Source: Lamellibrachia columna
Taxonomy: Eukaryota > Annelida > Polychaeta > Sabellida > Siboglinidae
Direction of reading: 5' to 3'
DNA length: 64,000 nt
Assembly (NCBI GenBank): GCA_963662155.1
Contig: OY759275.1
Location: 4,858,206-4,922,205, forward strand
In this document: in pieces, positions 37,220-47,350 of the stretch
How positions within the stretch are numbered: the stretch's first letter is position 1
Layout: the number at the start of each line of letters is the position of its first letter
Position numbers and translations under genes: made by a program
Notes under the pieces: generated by a model
What the model saw: only the letters and a program-made list of their open reading frames with translations
Told to the model about the DNA's origin: nothing
Database searches by the model: none

Positions 37220-37921
37220 TGAATGTAATTTGCTTTTCAAACACGATATATTATAACATAGGTGTGAAGAACACGCATCGTCGTGTCCTATGTATATATC
37301 TCAAGCGGCAACATCACAAGCCGCGTAGCCTCTTATTTCCCACGCCATTCTTAGTGGAATCGTGGTCTGCGTTACTATTCGTACGCATGCACGTACTTAC
37401 GTACGTACGTACGCACGCACGCACGCACGCACGCACGCACACAACATAACAGCACCTACACACTTTTCTAGACATCGCGAGTGCGTGCGTGCATGTGTGC
37501 ATGCGTGCGTGCGTGCGTGTGTGCGTGTGTGCGTGTGTGTGGGTCTGACTGTCTTTTCTGAATAACACATTTGCACTATCGAGCTAGGATATCATTGTCA
37601 ATACAAGTTAGTTTCGATATTGGGTGCATTGGGTCTGAACCAAGAATCTCGATAAGTATAACTGCGGCGGCCGGTTGAACAGACTAGCAAACACAGGACC
37701 AGACACACTACGTACAGGGCAACTCGGAAGGGAGTCCAACAGAGATGATAAATTATGTTGATGCACAGCGGCAGGGTGTGTCTTTGATGTCGTGGGAATC
37801 TTGATCTTGAAAGAGAAACACCTATGCTTTGTTTCGTGACTGCCCGAAGACGCTCTTTGAAAGACGGCGATGAACAATTCATTTCGAAATTTGCGACAAA
37901 TAAATTGTAAATAGTAGGAGC
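37220..37921. repeat. Gene-upstream segment, repeated within the unit (copy 3 of 4)
   Basis: Copy-B equivalent of 480-1120. It extends further than copy A: 37861-37921 (GGCGATGAACAATTCATTT and following) still matches 11459-11519, showing that copy A has lost this end. The ACGT microsatellite is at 37390-37441 and a GTGC-rich run at about 37480-37541. Confidence 0.8.
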
Positions 37922-38265
37922 GATATGTAGAAATTGATGTGTTGTCGTGTTTATTTGCAAAGGTGTCTTCTCACTTAGACATCGTTCCATGTATTGTAGA
38001 AACAAGTCACTGTACTTCTGTGGATGACAATCATAATACAATCATAATGATTATTCACATAATCGTCAACTTGCAGCATAATTCCATGATAAGATTACTA
38101 TGCCTAATCATAGGTGGTTCTCTTAATAAGGGGTTTCCAGAGAATCTCCTGAGTTACTAAATGAAATTATTTATGACCGTACCTGTGACAACATTGTAAA
38201 TGAGTAACCAAATAAACTCACGTTGATTGATTGATTGATTAATTCATTCATTCATGTTTTTGTCA
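37922..38265. other. Sequence absent from copy A, with a LINE-like 3' tail
   Basis: Part of about 398 bp missing in copy A between 1104 and 1125. The right end reads AATAAACTCACG followed by TTGATTGATTGATT and ATTCATTCATTC, a tail style common at the 3' ends of invertebrate non-LTR elements. Plus- and minus-strand frames here have no recognisable product. Whether it is a retained ancestral segment or an insertion is unclear, but the retained homology just to its left favours deletion in copy A. Confidence 0.45.
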
Positions 38266-38812
38266 CGCGAACGATGTTTGTATAAAAAGACACATGTGCA
38301 AAAGAATGACACAATATTATCTTTATTGCAGTAGATGACACATTTCATTCGTCGCGCATTTAAAGCATCATTGTTCATTGTGAACTTGCAAATGGCGCTA
38401 AACATGCACAACGAATAAACAATCTTAATGCTTGTCTTTCAAGACCAGATTTCCCACGGCGTCAAAGAAACACCCTCTCTCAATTCGCCAACATATCATC
38501 TATATTTGTCTAGTCAATTAATGTAACCGAAAAGCTCCTCTACGACTGTCTACGAAAACATATTATCTTGTTATCTTCATTTAATAATATGTTGAGTTGT
38601 ACAATACCACGTGTATAGCTGCACACATTATTAACAAAATATTCGATTTTTATAGATAAACAAAACAGTTTAATTTCTGACTGATATATCCATTTGCCAC
38701 AAAAAAGAATTCAGGTTATGTCATTATCATATATGCGTCATCGTAATTATTTGTATACATCTTTTACTATGCATATATATCATGTTTTTAAGTAATGTCA
38801 AATTTCAGGTAA
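38266..38812. other. Unassigned AT-rich stretch, copy B
   Basis: Equivalent of 1126-1674. No gene recognised. Confidence 0.5.
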
Positions 38813-39359
38813 CCGGAATACCGATGGTTTGCCAAAGCGCTCTTAATGTTAACTAACCGGCTCTCAATTTACTGCGATTTGGCCAAACTAGTTTCAATGT
38901 CAGGTAAAAACGATGGGAGTACATATATTTCTCCAACGCGGTAATAGTTAGGCAACTGGTGCTCTGAATATGGCCAACACGTTCGGGAAACCAGCGCTCG
39001 TAAACCGATGTTTTGTCCAAGTGGTCATAATGTCCCGGAACCGGCGCTCAGAATACCGATATATTGTCTAAGTGGTTATAATGTCAGTAACGGATGTTCG
39101 AAGTGTCGATGTTGCGCGATTGTAATGTTGGACGCAGCGACATTGTCGAGCAACTGGAGTTTGGAAAGTTGTCGTCCAGTAAAAAAAACTATTGTCATAT
39201 TGATCATTCGGGGGACGGAATATCGACGCTCGTCGACGGTGTGTGGCAACCGGCGCTTGGAACTGGCAACGAAGCATTAATGTCGGGCAATATGCGCTCG
39301 AAACGGCAACGAAACCTTAATGACGAGCAATATACGCTCGGAATAGCAACTAAGCTTTG
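38813..39359. repeat. Degenerate edge of the 40-bp satellite, copy B
   Basis: Equivalent of 1675-2219 with a few substitutions and a two-base indel in an A run near 39181 that changes which frames are open. Confidence 0.75.
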
Positions 39360-41108
39360 ATTTCGGGGAGTAGACGCTTACAATGGCAACAGAGCCTTGA
39401 GATCGGAGAGTAGACGCTTACAATGACAACAAAGCCTTGATATCGGGGAGTAGACGCTTACAATGGCAACAAAGCCTTGAGATCGGAGAGTAGACGCTTA
39501 CAATGGCAACAAAGCCTTGAGATCGGAGAGTAGACGCTTACAATGGCAACAAAGCCTTGAGATTGGGGAGTAGACGCTTACAATGGCAGCAAAGCCTTGA
39601 TATCGGAGAGTAGACGCTTACAACGGCAACAAAGCCTTGATATCGGGGAGTAGATGCTTACAATGGCAACAAAGCCTTGATATCGGAGAGTAGAAGCTTA
39701 CAATGGCAACAAAGCCTTGACATCGGAGCGTAGACGCTTACAATGGCAACAAAGCCTTGATATCGGGGAGTAGATGCTTACAATGGCAACAAAGCCTTGA
39801 GATCGGAGAGTAGACGCTTACAATGGCAACAAAGCCTTGATATCGAAGCGTAGACACTTACAATGGCAACAAAGTCTTGATATCGGGGAGTAGATGCTTA
39901 CAATGGCAACAAAGCCTTGAGATCGGAGAGTAGACGCTTACAATGGCAACAAAGCCTTCATATCGGAGCGTAGACACTTACAATGGCAACAAAGCCTTGA
40001 TATCGGGGAGTAGATGCTTACAATGGCAACAAAGCCTTGATATCGGAGAGTAGACGCTTACAATGGCAACAAAGCCTTGACATCGGAGCGTAGACGCTTA
40101 CAATGGCAACAAAGCCTTGATATCGGGGAGTAGATGCTTACAATGGCAACAAAGCCTTGATATCGGAGCGTAGACGCTTACAATGGCAACAAAGCCTTGA
40201 TATCGGGGAGTAGATGCTTACAATGGCAACAAAGCCTTGATATCAGGAGTAGACGCTTACAATGGCAACAAAGCCTTGATATCGGGGAGTAGATGCTTAC
40301 AATGGCAACAAAGCCTTGATATCGGGGAGTAGATGCTTACAATGGCAACAAAGCCTTGATATCGGAGAGTAGAAGCTTACAATGGCAACAAAGCCTTGAC
40401 ATCGGAGCGTAGACGCTTACAATGGCAACAAAGCCTTGATATCGGGGAGTAGATGCTTACAATGGCTACAAAGCCTTGATATCGGAGCGTAGACGCTTAC
40501 AATGGCAACAAAGCCTTGATATCGGGGAGTAGATGCTTACAATGGCAACAAAGCCTTGATATCGGGAGTAGACGCTTACAATGGCAACAAAGCCTTGATA
40601 TCGGGGAGTAGACGCTTACAATGGCAGCAAAGCCTTGATATCGGAGAGTAAAAGCTTACAATGGCAACAAAGCCTTGATATCGGAGCGTAGACGCTTACA
40701 ATGGCAACAAAGCCTTGATATCGGGGAGTAGATGCTTACAATGGCAACAAAACCTTGATATCGGCAGTAGACGCTTACAATGGCAACAAAGCCTTGATAT
40801 CGTGGAGTAGACGCTTACAATGGCAACAAAGCCTTGATATCGGGGAGTAGATGCTTACAATGGCAACAAAGCCTTGATATCGGGGAGTAGATGCTTACAA
40901 TGGCAACAAAGCCTTGATATCGGGAGTAGACGCTTACAATGGCAACAAAGACTTGATATCGGGGAGTAGACGCTTACAATGGCAACAAAGCCTTGATATC
41001 GGGAGTAGACGCTTACAATGGCAACAAAGACTTGATATCGGGGAGTAGACGCTTACAATGGCAACAAAGCCTTGATATCGGGAGTAGACGCTTACAATGG
41101 CAACAAAG
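39360..41108. repeat. 40-bp satellite array, short version in copy B, about 44 units
   Basis: Same monomer as 2220-10531 but only about 1.75 kb. Early units include a GAGATCGGAGAG variant that is amplified here (39478-39960) and nearly absent from copy A, whereas the right-hand units from about 40200 on follow the same variant order as the right end of copy A. Confidence 0.97.
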
Positions 41109-41369
41109 CAAAGAAAACGAAGATAACTCTTAACGGACACAGCACCGATCTGGTGGATCAGTAGGTCAATACTGCGACATTTTAGAGTCAACTTAATTGT
41201 ATATGTCGATTAACTGAAAGTGAGTCCGTGAATATTACACGGAAATGAACGCTCAGAAACATACAGGTTTACTTTTTATTCAGGTAAACCTACATATCTT
41301 GATGTCACACGACATTTCCAGTTCATTCGTCATGGAGGAGATTTCATAAATGAGCTACATTCTGCAATG

Positions 41370-41479
41370 TTAGACAGTCGTCTTTGCAGCTTGTCTTGCC
41401 GGGCTGTGAGAACGAGGGATTCGGTCGATCTTCTTACACGAACCGGCGTTGCATGATACGCCACACATCTCCGGCCCAC
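41370..41479 (-). pseudogene. Remnant of cysteine-rich peptide gene, terminal exon only, copy B
   Basis: Equivalent of 10793-10902, with the same truncated frame and the same junction after the KKI residues. The shared lesion dates the gene loss before the 36.7-kb duplication. AATAAA on the minus strand is at 41275-41280. Confidence 0.75.
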
Positions 41480-41490
41480 CTGTATATCTT

Positions 41491-41519
41491 CACACACACG
41501 CACACACGCACACACGCAC

Positions 41520-41602
<83 letters not shown>
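41491..41602. repeat. (CA)n microsatellite, copy B
   Basis: CA run with several CG interruptions at its left end, then a short TA run. It joins the decayed peptide exon to the upstream segment, as in copy A. Confidence 0.95.
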
Positions 41603-41604
<2 letters not shown>

Positions 41605-41606
<2 letters not shown>

Positions 41607-42245
41607 ATTTGCTTTTCAAACATGATATATTATAACATAAGTGTGAAGAACACGCATCTTCGTGTCCTATGTATATATCTGAAGCGGCAACATCACAAGC
41701 CGCGTAGCCTCTTATTTCCCACGCCTTGTTGATTGAAGCGGGGTCTGCGCTACTACTCGTACGCACGCACGTACCCACGCAAGCACGCACACTACATAAC
41801 AGCACCTACACACTTTTTTTAGACATTGTGAGTGCGTGCATGCGTGCATGCATGTATATGGGTCTGACTGTCTGGTGTAACACATTTGCTCAATCGAGCT
41901 AGGATATCATTGTCAATATTAGTTAGGTTCGATATTGGGTGCATTGGGTCTGAACCTAGAATATCGAGAAGTATAACTGCGGCGGCTAGTTGAACAGACT
42001 AACAAACACAAGACAAACTACGTACGGGACAACTCAGACAGGAGTACAACAAAGGTGATCAATTATGACTATACACTGCGTCAGGGTGCGTCTCTGATGT
42101 CGTGGGAAAGTTGATCTCGAAAGAGAACCACCTATGCTTTGTTTCGTGACTGCCTGATGACGCTCTTTGAAAGATGGCCATGAACAATTCATTTTGGAAT
42201 TTGCGACAAATAAATTTAAATAGTAGGTGCGATCTTAACGGCAAA
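41605..42245. repeat. Gene-upstream segment, repeated within the unit (copy 4 of 4)
   Basis: Equivalent of 11006-11530 but retaining the block at about 41874-42000 that copy A lacks; that block matches 824-950 and 37565-37690. Confidence 0.8.
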
Positions 42246-44034
42246 GCAAGTAAAAAATGTCTACGAAAACCATTTATCTTAACTTTTTATCTTTACTTAA
42301 TTTGGTCGTGCAATGAAGTATTGAGGTATGCAACACCGCATAAATATCAGCACATATTATTCACAAACCATTCAATCATTTAAGATAAAAACTTAACTTC
42401 TGACGGATATACTCATTTGTCACAAGAACAATTCAGGCTGTGTTATGTGCAATACGACATAAACTACTTGACTGCTAAAACATGATCATCGAATTGACCG
42501 ACGTTTAGCGAGTAGTAGGCTACAATTTGAAAAATGCGTTTCTTTGCCCTCACATTAGCTGGGAAGACAATTTCAGACAATGCGATGTCGTTGGCCAAAT
42601 GAGATTCTAGTAGTTAAAATTAAATATATTGTCATGTATATTTAAAAAAACATTTAACATTTCATTCATATACCTATGAGAAAATAAATAAAATAAAATG
42701 CACACACTTAATTCATACTGATACTTTTGTGCTTTACATAACTGAAACATTGCCTATATTCCATAAATGAGATTTCCTGGAGAGAGAAACCTAAATAAAA
42801 GCATCACATTAGGGTAAAGTTAAATCGAATAGTAATAATATTTCCCATACAACATAACGTCTTTTATTGTCCTGCTAGACACCTGGAGGGAGTCAACTAT
42901 GACAATGTTGTTGCACACGCTGCCTGTTCGATTATCCAAACTACCCAAAGACTTTCGTCGTGTGTTTTGTTCTGATGTGCTATTTGCCTTTCACCCGTAT
43001 TGATTCGTAGCTGTAAATATCCATGTATAATTTAAAACAGATAAAAGGAAAATACAATGAAATGCAAAAATCTTCAAACCAATGATACAAACCACAATAA
43101 CATACTGAAAAACTTGCAACATGTCACATTGATACGTAATAATGCTTATTGTTTCTACGAAATAGCATTTGACAGACGAATTCACTAAAATACCAAACAT
43201 AAACCAAGATCTAGTAGAACAATCCAAAACTGACTGCTGCCAACAAACAATAATCATTAAAAAAGATGCTACTTCAACCGTCTTCATTATTCCTACTTGT
43301 TCATAATTTCAAAAAAAGTAATTTTTTTGGCAAAATCAGTAACCACAAACTCAAACTATTCAAGGGAAACCGAAAACTAAGATCAAACATAATTAACAGA
43401 TTTGGCATACGCGAACAATCTAGCACTACACAAAGACGAAGAGGTATACCAACGACACAACATAACACAACATAACACAACACAACTATTGAGTAATAAT
43501 CGTTGTCAACAGATGGATGAGAACTGTATAGATCTTGAACATAATGCGATATCGGGCAAGTTTCACAAGTGTCCCTGATTGAGAGAAACGAGGAGACTGA
43601 GTAACTACCCTTGCCACAATATTTTGCACACGTTAAAAGAGAAAGATACTGATGGATACGATGAAGATACAGATGTGATAAAAAGGCAAAGACCTGTTAG
43701 TGAATCAAAGATAACTCCCAGATTTCGAGCTGAGGCTGCAGGTGTAATATTTGACAGAGTAATTCTTCCACGTACACCTATGCATTTCACTCTTTTCACA
43801 ATGCTAGTGACAGTTCACACATACACCTTCTAGGTGACAGGTATTAATTGTATTTTCCTATATTTTAGGTTTAATAACGTCACCACACGCATCTGCTTTA
43901 ACGACATGACGCCTTTCTAACAGTTTGTTGCTTGCCCTTACAATTTATCTTGCGTGCGAGTGTGTGTGCAAACGCGCGTGTGCATAGTGTGTATTATTTA
44001 TTACACAGAGTGCATATGCTGTATTCCATTCTAA
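42246..44034. other. Unassigned AT-rich stretch, copy B
   Basis: Equivalent of 11531-13319. No gene recognised; about nine substitutions from copy A over 1.2 kb by hand count. Confidence 0.5.
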
Positions 44035-45609
44035 CCCATTAGACCCCACACATTGAATTAAGCGTGTGCTGCTTTTCCCCGGGCAACTGAGGCAGATTTT
44101 GAAAATTATGGGTGCTTGTAGTTTTTAAGCTGTAGCTTCAAAAGTATTGATATCTTAAAATTGCAAGTTATGTTTATTTTGAAGCAAATTGAATTATTTA
44201 TGCAATGGTGTAACTGTGGTATATATAAGCTTGTTATATGTTGTCATTCTGATGTGTGGAACTTCGGAAATAATTTTTTTTAACAAATATTGACAGTGAA
44301 GTGTGACATGATAGTCATATTTTATTACAATAACATCACTAACTGCTGGCTCCACACAAGGAAATGTTCTTTCTATGCATGGTACTGCACAAAGAATCCA
44401 ATTTTGCACAAATGCACATTGCATGTCAGACATCCAAAGCATGTCTCAATTGCACGTTCAGGTGGCCGTTTCACTCCTGTAACTGCTAGCAGCGTGAATA
44501 TGTTTAAAAACAAGGTTGACACATATATCAGGAGGGCGGGTTATAAGTAGGTGAACATTGTTGGACTCTCGATAAGCCAATGGCTTCCTTGTCCACTTGC
44601 CATCTGGGCCTTTGGCTTGGATGGCAAATCTTGTTAAATCTTGTTAAATCTTGTTTTCACGACACAACTGACAAGCTCATTTTTATGACAATGAGTTGTT
44701 GGAGTTCTCATCAGGGATGTCATCACTACTATTACATGCCACCTGAAACAAACAAACAGCTACAGTAATGAAAACAGAATAAGAATTGTTATGCATTTGT
44801 CACATGTCACATATCCAACACAACAATGTCAAATTATAATTTTTACAAGCAGCCAATAATGACATGACTTTTTTAAAGTTTACTAATATCTGAAATATAG
44901 ATAAATATAATTAATTACAAAGACCACTGACACCGTCAATATAATAAAATTGTCAACAATGTCCAAAGGCAAAGCAACAACACCACCCATCCAGGCACCG
45001 CCCAGGCCAGGGCTTGAATCATGTTTACATGCTCGTCGGGCCAGATTTTTCTGTTTTATTTACTCATTTGCTTTATAATTCATTATATAACATGCCACGT
45101 AATCTAAGCCGAGTAAATGGCACAAAACACACAATGTCAGTGTTGAAACAGTCGACAAGCTGAATAAGACGGTGACCAGGCTACTCTTGGACGAAGAAAA
45201 CCAACCGACGCCATCTTCAATTTATCGCTCACTCAGTCAAAGATCGAGCCACATATAAATCTTACCTCCACATCCATCTCAGAAGCACTTTCATCCGAAG
45301 ATTCATCCCTAAAATCGCGCAAACTTCATCTGCAGTGAACGCATCTATTCTACGAGAAACGGCCATTTTTAAAGCCCACCAGTGCTCGACTTCAAACGCG
45401 ATTATCTCCGAAATTTTCAATACGACCATAATATTTTATGTTAATTTTACCCACAATTCATAGCTAAGATATGTAGAATTCCGCTAGTTTTAGTTTCATA
45501 TCAATCCACCCGATGACGCCACCTCCACAGCCTTTTTCCCCAACGGACGCTTGCGGGCGCCGTGGGGAAAACAAGGTCGGACGCTTTCGGACGCGTGGGG
45601 TCTAATGGG
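44035..45609. mobile_element. Candidate TIR transposon, copy B, interrupted by a LINE insertion
   Basis: Same 15-bp inverted ends as 13320-14725 (left 44035-44049, right 45595-45609). It is longer by 175 bp because of the insertion at 44478-44652, with a 3-bp gain near 45020 and a 9-bp loss near 45096. Confidence 0.5.
44478..44652 (+). mobile_element. 5'-truncated CR1-like LINE insertion, 175 bp, copy B only
   Basis: The sequence is the last 175 bp or so of the LINE at 20831-24988: the final ORF2 codons (VTASSVNMFKNKVDTYIRRA), the 3' untranslated region and a tail of three AAATCTTGTT-type repeats. In copy A the flanks are directly joined (TTTCACTCC|GTTTTCACG at 13762-13763), giving an exact empty site. 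There is no obvious target-site duplication, as is common for CR1. The family was therefore active after the segmental duplication, or the two copies are different haplotypes. Confidence 0.9.
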
Positions 45610-45708
45610 CTCTAATAGGTGCACTGTATATCAACATGTCTCGCAGTGAGGATAATAATGTTGCACTAGGGTCTGGTGTAATTTGTCCGTCACACGTGAC
45701 TGACTTCG

Positions 45709-45888
45709 ATGGCGGCACATCCAATGGGTATTCTGTGGACAAGCACACATCCCGGTCTGTTTCAATGCATCTTGAATTTGCATAGCATAAACTATACTGG
45801 CTGGGTAGAGTATTTTAAGACAAGATCTTCTTTAGCTGGATCACACCTGCGACTAGAGAGATCACTTCCAAGATGTTGTTGGCAATCG
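45709..45888 (+). other. Open frame ending at a strong splice-donor sequence, unidentified, copy B
   Basis: Equivalent of 14825-15004, with the frame and the GTGAGTAAG donor preserved. Confidence 0.2.
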
Positions 45889-46102
45889 GTGAGTAAGACT
45901 GCATTATTTTGGTGTGCGAGTATGTGAGGCGTTTTCGATCAAACTAACTGCTGATTTTTGGGATATTCTTATAAATGGGATAAATAAATTGATTAAATAT
46001 TGTTGGATTTAAAATAAAGCACATATTTCTGCGTACATATTGGGAGCGTTTTGATTCTGTATAACAGCGTCGAGCCTTAAATAACATAATACCTTTACGA
46101 CG

Positions 46103-46110
46103 TATATAAG
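46103..46110 (+). promoter_or_regulatory. TATA box upstream of the intact plus-strand peptide gene
   Basis: TATATAAG, about 250 bp upstream of the exon beginning at 46360. The non-coding first exon and its donor are not resolved. Confidence 0.5.
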
Positions 46111-46371
46111 TGACAGATGTTCGACCACTGTTTGTGTTTCCTGAAAGCTCTGGTCAACCATTGACTAGCTAAAATGTAGAGATAAACACTAATTTGAGTA
46201 CTGCTTGCACACTTATCCCATCATGAGAAGCGATTGTTTACCTCTTATTTTGTGTTTAATCAGCTTAAAACACGATGTTTAAATCACCTTATGCACAAAT
46301 TCTTTTGTATGCAAATTGGTCTATTACAAAACTACTATTGGTGTTTTTGTGACACGCAGGTTTTCATCAGA

Positions 46372-47142
46372 ATGAAGGTTTTCGTCTTCTTCGTCGCTGT
46401 TTGCATCTTCGCTCTCGTCATGCCTCAGAAGTACGCCAAGGAGGAGGATGAGCCGGCGGTCCGCGAGGCCAGAGCATATAAACACCCAGGTGTGTGATTG
46501 ATGCGACAAGATGTGTTTCCGGGGTAAATTCAACCCATGTTCGACGTTCAACGTTTTATAATTATGCTAATGGGTTTGTTTAAATGTACTAGTTCAAGAT
46601 GTTCTTCACTGGTTTTGGTCTTACGAATTCAGAGCAATATGATTTTTCATAACTCAGCCCCGTTTCAAATTACAACTCAACACATTATTGGAGAACATCT
46701 GGAGGAAACTAGTTTGTGTGGAACTTATTTATAAAAAAAACTTGCTGAATACCCACGCACGTCTGAATAACACTTTGCACAAGTGTTTCATCGAAGAAGT
46801 GTATTCATTATCGATCTGACCAATAGGTATATTTCTGCATGGCCCTGGGTGTTTAAAAAACAACAGCAGCAGTATAAAGGTTTACATTTTCAACGGTTTT
46901 TGTTTATGCCGCTCCGGTGATCTGCGCTGCCAAGAACTATATCAAATGGCGCTATGGTTGATTTTTTTTCATATCGTATGTGTGTACTTGTAACACAGAT
47001 TCTTGACACACATGTCATGTCTCTTCCAGGTCCCTCGGTTTGTGCAGTCCGTTGTCACTACGGTTCTTGCTACAAGATATGTGGTACCTGCGCTAAATAT
47101 TACTGCTGGGTTAGCATCATCGCACGGTGCATGTGTTGCTAG
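46372..47142 (+). CDS. Small secreted cysteine-rich peptide gene, intact, two coding exons
   Basis: The signal-peptide exon (46360-46489, ATG at 46372) follows the acceptor GTGACACGCAG. It encodes a hydrophobic signal sequence and a short charged pro-region with Arg residues suited to processing. The donor CAG|GTGTGT is in phase 1. After a 540-bp intron the acceptor CTCTTCCAG opens the mature exon at 47030, ending at TAG 47140-47142. The precursor is about 76 residues. The mature part has nine cysteines spaced C-x3-C-x4-C-x3-C-x2-C-x4-C-x7-C-x-C-C. From the second cysteine this is close to the spacing I recall for mussel myticins (C-x4-C-x3-C-x4-C-x4-C-x8-C-x-C-x2-C), a CSalpha-beta-like fold, but with no C-terminal extension and an added pro-region. 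Its role as an antimicrobial or venom-type peptide is inference. AATAAA is at 47285. Confidence 0.8.
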
Positions 47143-47284
47143 TTAATGCGACATCGACAAACCCGTTACAACGAAACAACAGGCTGGAACACAGCATACA
47201 CAGTGTACTGTTATTTTAACAGCATTGCTATTGTCTCGCTGAAGGGACGAATATGAATAGTCGCAAATGTCATCGACTACTCCC

Positions 47285-47290
47285 AATAAA
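47285..47290 (+). terminator. Polyadenylation signal AATAAA of the intact plus-strand peptide gene
   Basis: AATAAA 143 bases after the stop codon, about 60 bases before the minisatellite. Confidence 0.6.
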
Positions 47291-47350
47291 ATGATGTAAT
47301 ATTAATATCTCCAATGTTGTCTATATCGATATCTACACGTTACCTCTCTA

